A stretch of DNA of 64,000 bases from Archilochus colubris (lineage: Eukaryota > Chordata > Aves > Apodiformes > Trochilidae): the NCBI GenBank assembly GCA_023079485.1, contig CM041115.1, forward strand, positions 45,564,305 to 45,628,304, given 5' to 3'. Below the pieces are notes generated by a model. The model worked only from the letters and a program-made list of their open reading frames with translations. It was not told the origin of the DNA and did no database searches. Positions 1 to 11,578 of this stretch are shown piece by piece. The stretch's first letter is position 1. Every line of letters starts with the position of its first letter. A program made the translations under genes and the position numbers.

Positions 1-442
1 CCTGACTGTTGCTGCCCCAACCTGGGGACCTCACCCACATGGAGCAGAGGGACTGCTGTAGCTAGACAGAGGGAAGATGTTGCCAGTGATGTGTTGCCCA
101 GCTGATCCCTGACCAGAGACCCCAGAGCTCATACAGTGTTCAGAAATAAGAAAAATAACTCACACTCATGTTCCATGTTCATCTATCACCAAGCAAGAAA
201 GCCCAAAGAACAGATGCTCAGCTCAGGGAACACTTACTAGACCCACAGCTTGTGGCTGTAGGGTGTCTCAGGGCCAAGCTGAGAAAGAGTGAGACACTGC
301 TCAGATCTTCCTGGCCTCTGATTATTAGAGGGACAAATACAGAGCAGGATCATTCACAAGAGAGACCCAAACATGGCAGTAACAAAAGGATTCTAAGACT
401 TCTGTGGGTGCCTTTGGCAGTAACCTAATTCTCTATGTTTTA

Positions 443-510
443 TAGAATCATAGGATGTGTTGGGTTGGAAGGCACCTTTATAGGTCATCTAGTCTGACCC
501 TAGTTATATA
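443..510 (-). mobile_element. CR1 LINE 3'-end fragment
   Basis: The plus strand reads AGAATCATAGGATGTGTTGGGTTGGAAGGCACC with a following TCATCTAGTCTGACC. This is the reverse complement of the avian CR1 3' terminus. It is only about 65 bp, a severely 5'-truncated copy. Confidence 0.8.
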
Positions 511-1183
511 AGATCATGATGGAAATCTCAAGAAAAATACCTGAAAACGTAAGAAAGAATGAAAGGCAGGTTAAAAAAAAATTGTGTATGTATGACTTTC
601 TTCTTATTCCCCCATAGGCTTATAGGAAAAATTGTGTGCTTTACCTTGTGAAACCATTTCTTAATGGTCTTAACCATTTCTTAGTTTAACTCTGAAATAA
701 TAATAACTCTGAAAGAAAATAATTACAGAGTTTAAGTTTTAAAAGGAGAATATTTTAACTATAGTGGAATTGCTTTGAAAATTCCTGGAAGCAAGCATTA
801 TCTAGAAGTTACGTATTCCTCCACCACTTAGATGAAGAGCTTTGCAGGATCCAGAATGATAGCTGAATGACATTGTGAACTAAGATAAAACCTGCAGTTA
901 CAGTAAAACATCTAATTTAAAGAGCTATGAGTTTTGACAATATGATAAGCTTTCATTTTTCAGGGCACAGTCAAAATTCCCATCAAATGAGATTATACAG
1001 AAACTTCTCTCCTGGTCTGCTTAATTTATGGTTACTCGTTTTCATCTGGGTTTCAAAGTTTCTTCAGTCGTCACTGAATCCTGGGTTAGATGGACAACTC
1101 ATCCACTATGGCAATTTCTAAACTCCTATTCCAAGCAAGTACTTTAAGAGAGAATGCAAAACATACTTAGATTCTGCTAGGGG

Positions 1184-1256
1184 AAAAAAAAAAAAAAAGA
1201 AAAAAAAGAAAAAAAAAGAAAAAAAAGAAAAAAAAGAAAAAAAAGAAAAAAAAAAG
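1184..1256. repeat. (A8G)n low-complexity tract
   Basis: A-run with G at 1199, 1208, 1218, 1227, 1236, 1245 and 1256, a period of about 9 bases. Confidence 0.95.
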
Positions 1257-4156
1257 ATTCAGAAACATTTAACAGATTGGATGATTTTTGACATAATAAC
1301 CATATACTCAGCAAAAAAATTCTGGTCCCTTTGTCCTGAAAGTATGTTCATCCTTATTCCCTAACAAGGAAGTGACTTACAAGACATTAGTCAACACTGA
1401 AATGTTCATTTCAACTGAAGTTACTTTGGTAGCTTAACGAAGTAACCATATGATAACTCCTGCCTTTATTGAAGTCCTTGCAAGATTTTTGCCCAAGCCA
1501 TTTGAATCAGGGGGAATGTGTGAGAGCATTCAATGCGCTTAAGTCTTCAATTCTGCAGGAATTTGAAAAATGTCCAATAGCAAAAATCACACTTTCTTTG
1601 ATATGTGAGAATTAAACACTGGACCCAAAAAATTCTACTGACAAAAATGAGTAATGATCAGATCAGTTCATGTACAACAGGATGTCTTTATTAAGGTAAC
1701 TCATCATACATAAATATTCAAACTGAATATATAGTCCTCTGAAAAAAGCCTCCAGTGCTTCTATATGCAATTTCCAGTGCTTCTATATGCTTCTATCATA
1801 CAAAGCATTTATTAGTGCACTTGCATATGTCAGATATTTGGAAGACCGTTTCACTTTTGCAGAACACCATTTCTGTACAAGCATAATTATAACAGAAAAT
1901 GTTGCTTACTTGTTTTCCTACATGCTTAGCATAGCTGGTTTGAAATTTCACAGAGTAAAACACCCTCAGAAGCACATTTTAACTTGCTCAAAACAGAAGA
2001 CTTCTTTCAGTTCATATTCTCTTTGTCCTGAAGTATTTATGGATGAATTTTTTAAAAAATGTCTCTCTTTTTCAAGTTTTCATTCTTGAACTGGTAGTAC
2101 ATGGATTTTACACATTTCTAGCCATTAAGTTCCTCTTTATTAATGAAGGCTCTCCTCCACAGCAGTAATTTTTTTCTCCGTCAGTGTTGTTGTGTGGAGG
2201 TGGTTCTGGTTTTGGTGATGTACAGTTGATATACACATGTCCAGTTGTGATACTGAGCACGAGTCAGCTGCAGTGCTGGTCCTCCTGGTGCTAGGATACA
2301 CGTGAGCTTCGCTGTTATCTGCTTCAGGGAGGCTCCAGCTTCCATTACACTGCAATAGCAGGGAAAACACAGCTACAAGGATTGCTGGGGTGAGCCCTCC
2401 ATAATATTAAGAGGTGTTGGAGGAGCAAGAAAAGAAGGGAAATTCTTTGTGCAAGTTAATGAAGTATCTGGACGGCATTTTACCGTTTGCAGCATAGCTG
2501 CTGTAGCTATCTTTTTAACTTAGTCATCAACAGTTTCAACCTTAGCCCTGATTGCATAAAATTGTGCCCTTATTACAAATTCATTCTGTGCATGTCCACA
2601 TTGGGCAGCCTGAAAGGAAGATAGTTTTCTACAGCAGCACTGGCAACCATTACATTTGGAAATGGGGATGTGTTAGACCTGAGCTGACAATGGATCCTTT
2701 TGAAGGATGCTGGTGGCAAGTCCTTAGCAGGCAAATGAGTTGTCCCTTAACTTGACTGATTGTCTATTTATTTCTAAGGATGAAAAACCTTCACTGATTG
2801 ACTCTCAGAGCAGAGCTAAATTGCACATCTGGCATGAAGGCTTCATATTTGTGATTTTGGCTTTTAAAATGTTGTACCTCTGCTCTTGTGCTTGTGATGC
2901 TTGTAATGAGAAAGTATGCAGACAAGCAGAATTCTGGTGTCCACCAGCAGTCCCTGCTGGCAGTGCAGGTACCAGGGACCTGTGGATATGGGCACTCAGT
3001 TGAAATGACTCAGCAAGAAGGGTGCCAGGCAGGACTTTGAACACTGCTGCAGCCAGCTGCTTACATCAAGGCTTACAAGGTCTTGGGGAGAGACCCTCCC
3101 AAAGGTCAGTGCAAACATTTTTCTGAGTGCAGCAGCCCAAGAGCAGGGGAGAGCTGGAGCCAGAGGGGCTCACTGCATGACTGACCTCTTACATTGCTGT
3201 CACACTCATAGGCTGCAAGGACAAACTAGGAGTAGAAGGAGGAGGCTTCCTGTTTCTGTGGAGGTCTCTGGTGAGGTTCAGCCAAGGATGGTGCTGGGGT
3301 CACAAGAAACTGGAGGGCATTCTTTTTACAGAAATAGCTTCGATCTCCAAAACAAAAAGAAAAACAAAAGCAAACCCAGCATCTGAAAAGATTTTCCAAA
3401 TAGTTCCTCCCTACATAAAATAAATACCTGAGGACTAGTCTATATAGTTCCACCTTTTGGTATCTCAGGCTAATTATATCCCATACCTTGATCCCAAACT
3501 AAGTACTGCTTGAATCTAACCAGTTAGTCTGGTATGGTAAATGTAGAGACCAGACAGAGTGAGAACAACCTAATGTTTAACATAAATTCTATTTATAATT
3601 TTTCAAGAGATCTAGTTAATCTGCGTGTGCATCTTGAGTGTGACAGTCACTAATATGCCACAGCAGTTCAAACCAGCCTCCTTAAAGGAGAGACAAGATT
3701 TCTGGGAAGGAGCAGAGAAGTGATTCTGCACAGATCTGTGAAGATATGAATAACTGCCATAAAGCTTTACTGTAACTTGTCAACCCTAAGGCTCTGTGCA
3801 AATGGAGCAGATCATAAAAGACATTCCAGACTAGCTTCTAGCAAAGCTTGTGAATGGGTTCTTGCTAAGAAATGTGAAAAGTGACTAAAGCAGAAAGAGT
3901 GGATTATAACGTGGTTCACAGTCATTCCCTCAGTGACAAATAAAGTAATTTTTTTCAAGATTTGCACATAGCTGTATGATATATGTTGATAATAATAATA
4001 AAAAATATGTATTGTTTGTAATATAGTGCTCTCTCTTTCAGCTGAAGATAAAACTTTTCTCTGGTGCACAGAAATGCCTCTGTGGGCATAGTTGTCTGGA
4101 ACTTTGGAAGAAATGAAGATTTTTCCCAGCTGTTTCTTACTACAGCATTAAAAAGG

Positions 4157-4233
4157 TGGTGTTTGGGGTTTTTTGTTTTGTTTTGGGGTTTTTTTGTTTG
4201 GGTGTTTTGTGGGGTTTTTTTTGTTTTGTTTTT
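4157..4233. repeat. T-rich (GTTTT) tract with G runs
   Basis: Runs of T broken by G and by GGGG clusters, all G/T on the plus strand. Low-complexity sequence; a chance 63-codon frame over it has no meaning. Confidence 0.9.
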
Positions 4234-5215
4234 ACACAGGAGTACTACATTATGAACTTCCGCGTATGCAAAAAATGTGCTACAGTTTGAACCTTGACAG
4301 CATACTATATTTTGCAGATTATTTTGGAACATAGCAAGGGAAAACACTTGCCATCTACACATTAATAGTAAAGTGGGGTGAAATTTGCTTCTGGTTGATT
4401 GTTCAGTTCAGATACTAAATTATACAGCAAAATATACCATAGATAGGTGTAATTTGATTCTAAAGTCTACAACAAATTCTGAATAGCTTTTCTTAATCTG
4501 TCAAAAGTTCCAGTATTGCACAAATAACACAAGACCTCTTACAAGACAGTTATGCCAATATCCTCTGCTGAAAGACTCAACATTCTCATCATCTATTATA
4601 ATTAACTTCTGAATATCAGGTCAAGTAGGAAAATCCAATCTTACCTTCACTAGTATATACAAACAATATACTCCCTAAAGAAAAAGCTGGAACACAGAGT
4701 TTGCTTCTGCAAATTTGTTCTATTTTCAAGAAAGTATTTCTCTGTAAATACTTTTGTAGTCAGGAAGTGATTTCACTCCACCATATGTACCATCTCAGGC
4801 CTGACTGGAAATACAAAACTGAATTAGAAATTGAAACAGGCTAATCTTGTTCTGCTCCATCCTACATTTTATTTTTTCAGAAAAAAAATGCTACAATTCA
4901 AGGTCTCAGCGGAAGGCTAGGTAGCATTTCTTTATATCAACAAAATTGTAGGCTAAGAAACAGAGTAGTTTTGGACAGGCCAAAGTATACTTTCGTAAGC
5001 GGTACTCTGAAACAGACAGCAATGGAGAATTAAGAATTCACCATAGAATCCATGACATATAAAATATATGCATTCATCCCACCACATTCAACGTGCATGG
5101 GTACCTGTCAGACCGTCCTCTCCTCTGGTCCTATTTCACTGCCCTATTTGACACCCAGGGCAGATGTAGTTTGAATTCTAACAATCCACAGTATGCTCAT
5201 GAAAACCCCTCTCTA

Positions 5216-5248
5216 AAGGAAAGGGATCAGGTCATGATCCCTTTCCTT
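5216..5248. repeat. Perfect 14-bp inverted repeat, 5-base loop
   Basis: AAGGAAAGGGATCA (5216-5229), loop GGTCA, TGATCCCTTTCCTT (5235-5248). Perfect complement over 14 bp. No flanking element or gene explains it. Confidence 0.9.
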
Positions 5249-8200
5249 GTCCCATAACTATCACCTTTATTCTGTGTCTGGGATACATGGCCCGTCCTCC
5301 TTGAGGCAGACTGCAAACCCAGAGGCTCAATTATGAATGCTTCCCATTTTTCTTCTCCAATCAGCCTCCTGCTGGGATGCCTGGGATCCATGGAATACCT
5401 GCAAACAGTTGTCTCAGAGCATCCCCAGGCCCATAGAGACCTTCCTTTATTGCATCAGTTGTGCTCAGGTGCCATGTTCCTACTTTTCTCTTAAACCTTG
5501 TGGAACAGATACAACCCTTTGGAATGGAAGATACTGCACTAATTGCACACTGACAGCAGCTGAAGCACTGTGGTGGGTGATGGCTGGATCATGAGAACTA
5601 GAACTGGTAGAAAATATTGCTCAGTGTTTACCTCAAAGAGAGCTCAATAAAGTCTAAATTACAATGTGGATCTGGCTTCTGTGCTTTGTGCCTGCACCTT
5701 TATCTTTCTCCCTGAATGTACAAGTAGGTTTTCACCCTCTACAAACGTAATTTCTTTCAAAAAATTTTGCTTCAACTGTTCACTGTCTAAATACAAAATC
5801 ATGCACACATGATAAAAATCAGACAGAGGCTTGCAAAAGGAAGACATTACACTCCAGGTCTGCTCTGCAGGGCACAAAGCACTCTTCTCTTTCTGAAGTA
5901 ACACTGCTTGTGGCCAATAGGCAAAGTGCATTCATTTAAGAATTTTATGGACATAGGGATATTTTCCTGTGCAAACATTACTATGACAGTTTTTTTCCCC
6001 CACTCTTCATGAGTTTTATTCCTGTCAGCCATCAGTGATGCTCACTGCCACAGCAATCACAACCACAGTCACTCATCTTTTTCCCAGACTGAATTTTCAA
6101 AATATGACCCTGAAGGGGATATTTCAGATTAGCTTAGTCACAATTTAATTCATCAATTCATCTTTGACCCTGGAACATGGATTACTTGAGTCAGCAAGTC
6201 TGCAGTGACCATGTTTCTACAGACTTCTTCACTTAAATAAAAGTCACTGACAGCTTGATGCTTGAGAGAGTGATTTAAACATGATATTAGGACATTCCAC
6301 CTCATTTATAAGGAAACAACTTGGCAAAGACCAAAGCTGATGTAGCAGTTGCCTTATTTGCTCTCTCTAAGGTTAAACCAGAAATTTGGGCCTTCCTTTT
6401 CTGTTTCAAATGTAATGTCATTTTAGAAAAAGTGCTCCTTTCCTGGCAGAAGCACAATGGATCAAAAGATCAGTTTGTTTTCCTCACTGGTTTCTGTTAC
6501 ACCTAATTGAAAATTGAGTTTTTATCTAAAAAGTATCTTACCAGAGCAAAGAGAGGAGGGCTTTTTAGGCTGGGTAGTTGTTTTTTTTTTCCGCTCTTGC
6601 TATTCCCTACAACCCAGTAATCAGAAGCTCACTGTAGCCAGTTCCAAGCACCACAGACAAGCAAAATCTATTCTTTTGTTACTGCTGTGCCACTTGTATT
6701 TTGAGCTGCACTACTGTCCGGCACTGCAGCCCACATGCCCACATGACTCTTGCCAGTGCCTGAGTCACCAGGAAATTAAAAACAAAGCTGTGACTCAGCA
6801 AAATGTCAAGCAAACTGGAAAACAATATAATATAATACGCAATGCAAGGAGTGAGCCTTAAGTAACTCCAGGCCTAAAGAACAGTAAACACTGTAGAAAA
6901 CCACTTCTCTGTGGAAGGATATTCTTCATTAAAATGGTGTCATCCATCACCAGTTCTTACAATAGCTAAAATAAAAACAGCGATGAACACATCAATATCT
7001 CAGATAGGACTGTTCTTTCTTTCTTCCTACGTGGACAAAAAGCTTAAAATAGACAATAAATGTATAAGTGCTTACAATGTACTGTTCCTGCCAGCCCAAG
7101 AGTGCTCTCTCCAGAAACTTCTAAATGTTCAGGACTCACTTGAGCCTGGCTTTGATGAGCTGTCAGCTACTCTGTGAAACTCCCAACTTGGAAACTGTCT
7201 CTTTCCTTATTTCAGATGTCTTTTAAGTGGTTAGAAGGTTTTAACTGTGCCCTTCTCTGGCCACCCTAGAAATAGCAGGAGAGACCAAGAAGAGATTGGA
7301 TTTGTGCAAAACATGGTTTATCATTCCACTCACAGATTAGTTGCAGAATTCTGTTCCAAGAGCAAGCCTCAGAGTGGATGAAGAATAAACATTCATGGCT
7401 GCATTACTCAAAGACCTGGACCCTACAGATGCCAAAAGAGTTTTCACACACATCAGGCAGGTGCCTGGCCACACCAGCCTGATATTGCCAGCCTCTAGCT
7501 TCTTCCCCATCTTCCTCTTACCAAAAGCAGCACAGACCTCGTCTCACACAGCAAACCATATGAATTTACTCATATACACTGTCTAATTAGTCTCAGTTGA
7601 GACCAAATCTCAAAATGTCATCTCCTTCAAGCTATGCTGACCTATACCAAATGAAAATTTGCCTTCCAAAGGGTCTCAAGGGGACATTAATTGGATCTGA
7701 GTGTAACGTGTTCCACTCTCCACAGATGCCTGCTCAAGGAAACTGGCGGTATAAGAATTGAACAGGGAAGTTAGTGCAAAATTGAAAGCACTACATGGTT
7801 CAGTGTCTAAGCATGATGTTTTAGGATATTTCTATTTCAGAGGTACCCAAGTCAGGAACTGGGAGCCCACCATGAGACCTGGATGTTTCCCAGCCAGGTA
7901 GAGGGCAGTTTGCAACACTGGGCACACAACTCTTGCTTTTGCTCACTGTTTGTTAAGCTGTTGGTTTTTTTCTTAGAGTTTTGACGAATGAATCTCTAAG
8001 ATGAGAGAAATCATCTACTTTCTCCAGAAAGATTAAATGAAAGAGAAAACACAAGGAAAGCATTTACAAGATTGTCCCTTTATTTCCTGATATTGTTTTT
8101 CAGAATGAGAGTCTCATCTCAGAGCTCCTCTGTGCCCCATCTTAGTGACACAGCTTCCATCAGCCTTTGTTTTGCACTACCTGTGGCCATAGACAGAAAA

Positions 8201-8887
8201 CCAATCCAACTACAATCACTGAAAACCACGACTGGGCTTCAGTCCCTACTACCCACCTGAGTCTCTTTGGCTAACAGCTCTTAAGAATTTGCCAGTCTGT
8301 CACACTTTGCCACTGTCCATACTCGGAACCACTGCATCCTTTTGGATCATGCTCGGAAACACTAAAAAAGGACTGTTAAGCATACTACCTTCCAGGAGCT
8401 GGTGCAGGCAATGGTACATTTACTTTAGCATCTTCCACATTTCCAGCTGCCAGCCTGCACCAAGAGTTTCTCTATAGCTCCTCCAAAGCACAGATAACAA
8501 GGCTGAGCTGTCCCTGCATGTCTATATTCATTATCCAAGCTGAGAAATAGTATGGGGAGAGGGAAAAGGGTCCAGCCCCTCTCCCCATCCCTGTACAAAG
8601 TACCTGCCAGCCTCAAGCTTGGAAGCAGGCAGATTGCACTCAGCTGCTTCTTGGTGTCCTCTCAGGATGACTGTTGTTTTGCAATGGGAGATGGACCTAA
8701 ATCAAAGGGCCCAAACCTGAATTCCTCGGGGCACTGGTGCCTGGGGCATTTCTCCCATGGCATCAGCAAGGCTGAAGGTTTTCTGCTGCTAGCCGAACCT
8801 AGAAAGGTTTGCAAGGCCCATCCTGCTTCTGAATCAGCTCGCTTCTCCTCCTTGTCTGAAGAAATAAAGGAGGCCATAAAATTTTAA

Positions 8888-8938
8888 AGAGAGAGAGAGA
8901 GAGAGAAATAGAGAGAGAGAGTCAGAGAGAGAGAGAAA
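8888..8938. repeat. (GA)n microsatellite, interrupted
   Basis: GA dinucleotides with interruptions AAATA and TC. Confidence 0.95.
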
Positions 8939-10616
8939 GGAGGAACTCCAGTGCCCCAGGCAGTAGACTAAAGCAGATGGTGATATCTGCTGGGGGCAGA
9001 TAACCACAAGGATTATAACCATAAGCCCTGACTAGCATGAAGGATTAATCTAAAATCAAGTGACATGGTGACTAAGGCTGAAGTTTATCAAAGTAATGCT
9101 TTGATGATGCTTCCAGAAGGAACACAGCAGCCACTGGGAAATAAAGGCATAGGTGGGTATTTTCAGCGGCCTATATTTAAAAGGATTTTTGTTGTCAGCT
9201 TCCGACAACCAGTTAAAAAGCCTGGAGAACTATTATCTCACCAGCTTGTGGGACATTAGCCTGGATAATGGCCATTTATGCTAATAGATGCACAAATCCC
9301 TGTGTGAAATACAGAATGCCCACCCAAAACCACCTGGACACCCGGGCAGGGAAGCAGCAGCAGCAGCAGATGCTCTTCAAGATCTAAAGGCTGAGAGCAC
9401 TGCCAGCTAAGATTTGCCCAGGCCTCATTTAAATAAAAAGTCAGAGTGATTCTTATGGAAATCATGCCCTCTGTTGATGCAGTTAAAACACTTCATGGAC
9501 CTGATGGTACTTGATCCAAATCATGTTTCTAACAAGTATTTCCTCCCCAAACAAATCAGAGGAGGCAACAAAATTTTATTTGTCTGACCAAATGTAATAT
9601 GTTGTGTTTGGCATACTGAATATGCCAATATGGCAATACAGAATATCCATGACTTTTCCCTTAAGCACTGTTTTTTGAGCAAGGATCTCTAAGCAAACCT
9701 GCTATGTCCCTGGTGTTTTGCATTTCTGTTAGCAGCCATGAAAGTCTCTGTCTTGCCTGATGTCAGATGTACCATACTACTTGACTTTCTGCTCTGTAAC
9801 CTTTTCTATCCAGATGGAGGTGTGTTCATTAGGGAGATTTCTAGTGGCATTCACATGAAGCTTTCCTAATGTCTCACTGCTTCGTGCCAACTTTCTCTGC
9901 ACTGATTTTTTTTTTATTCCTTTATTTTATTTACCTTCACAACACCATTTTCTGTTTCCATTTGTCACACTTTTTGTAGGTGTGTGCCATCCTTCACAGC
10001 AATCAGCCATAGATGTGCTATTTAATATCCTCTGATAAGGTTATTTTTTATTTATATAATTTTTTTTTAATGTTACAAACATTGATTTCAAATCTTGGAG
10101 CAGTTCTTGGATTTGAGTTTCAAGCAGACTGGCTGCAGGTTATGTGCACAGACATTTCCATGGATAAAATATGAGAAACTCTGTAAAGTCTTGCTGTTTC
10201 CATTTTGGAAGTGAATAGGATATTTTTTTATCAGAGATCAAGACATAAAACCTGGGGAAAAGGTAACATGGTTCAGACTTACAAGCTTTAAAGTCAAGAA
10301 CTCTGGCATCTGCCCAATAGCAATATGGGGTGATGCTCAGCAGAAAGGGAAAAGTCTCGTAGGGATCCAAGAAACCTTGGAGATATTAATTAAATATTGA
10401 AGTTAAGATTTTAAGTTGATGCACTTGGCATCGCTTGTTTACATTGCTGCCTGTGCCTAGCAAGTGGCACAGCCATTTGCCAAGCAGCAACACTGGCTTT
10501 CCTAAGCCTCAGTGTTTTTCTGTGGGGAGATAGTATTCATGCCCACACATTCTGTCCCTAGAGAGAGGTTATCAGGGGAAGCCAGCACCTTCACTTGCAC
10601 TTCTTATCCACTGTTA

Positions 10617-10621
10617 CCAGG
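10617..10621. repeat. Target site duplication CCAGG, left copy
   Basis: Exact 5-bp match to 11329-11333, immediately outside the TG/CA termini of the solo LTR. Confidence 0.7.
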
Positions 10622-11328
10622 TGTTGAGGGTCGCTATATACAAATACACTTAAATATTACTTAAATATGTAAGTATATCAGTATACTTAAGTCTGATACA
10701 AAACCAGTTTATTGTTAAAGTGGTAAAGCAAACAAATAATCAAAAAACAGATAGTGCTTAATTCTTCTATAGAAGTCTTTTGGCAAGGCAAGAGAGCAAG
10801 TGAGCACACAAAGTCAGAGAGCAGATTTACACAGACGGTGCTTTCAAGAGAGCCTAAACCTGTGTTTCTGACCCAGCAGGAAGACAGTCAAGGGCAACAT
10901 TGACACAAGGGGGAGGTAGGCACAGCACTCTCAGGGCATCCCCTGGATATCTGTCAGCATGCAGATGCTCTCTCTCCTCCCCTCCCAAGTTCCCCCTCTT
11001 ATCCCCTCATCAGATCCAATGGACCAAGCACTGCCAATCATTGTCGCAAGTGTGGGCAGCAGTGAGGACCCCGGGCTGGTGATCCCGGTGGCTAGCAGAG
11101 CCTCTTCTTTTGTGCAGGTCAGCACTTTGCCATGTTTCCTTTACTGATGAGCAAGTTCCCACCCTTGTAACAATTTTGTAGAGACACCTGTTCTTGCTCC
11201 CTTCTTGTCACTTAAACCTTTGTGTTCAGTGTTTACCCATTGCTGGCACAACCGCAGATAATTTCTGATCCCTTATACACCTGCCTTGTCCTGGGGTGGC
11301 TGTTTGCCTGGAGGTGCCTCATGAAACA
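10622..11328 (-). mobile_element. Solo LTR of an endogenous retrovirus, minus strand, with 5-bp target duplication
   Basis: A 707-bp element flanked by a direct repeat CCAGG (10617-10621 and 11329-11333). Read on the minus strand it begins TGTTTCATGAGG and ends CCCTCAACA, giving TGTT...AACA inverted termini typical of LTRs. A minus-strand AATAAA lies at 10708-10713, about 86 bp before the 3' end, where an R-U5 junction would be expected. A TATA-like GGGATAAGAG lies a few hundred bases upstream. No second LTR or internal gag/pol is adjacent, so it is a solo LTR left by recombination. A 5-bp duplication suits ERVL or some ERV1 families; the family is not identified. Confidence 0.75.
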
Positions 11329-11333
11329 CCAGG
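11329..11333. repeat. Target site duplication CCAGG, right copy
   Basis: Exact 5-bp match to 10617-10621, directly abutting the LTR end. Confidence 0.7.
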
Positions 11334-11533
11334 CATGACCAATATGAGTGAAGTCACCAGGCTCAAATGATATTCCTGCAGATTTAACATAGCCCTAAGG
11401 GAAAATGAATACTGATTCCCAGCCCTTAGAGACCTCAACACATACAAGCTTATACTAGATCCCTTTGTTACAGGCAGAAGCATGCACTGCAGTGACAGCT
11501 TCATTTGGCACATATAATGAGGTCTAAATGGGG

Positions 11534-11578
<45 letters not shown>

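Larger units (their letters stand above)
1..10616. other. Intergenic, no recognised gene
   Basis: Unique AT-rich sequence apart from a 65-bp CR1 tail at 443-510, the (A8G)n, GT-rich and (GA)n tracts, the inverted repeat at 5216-5248, and a duplication of TCCAGTGCTTCTATATGC at about 1750-1790. Open frames reach 135 codons but show no motif, codon bias or homology I recognise. Confidence 0.7.
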
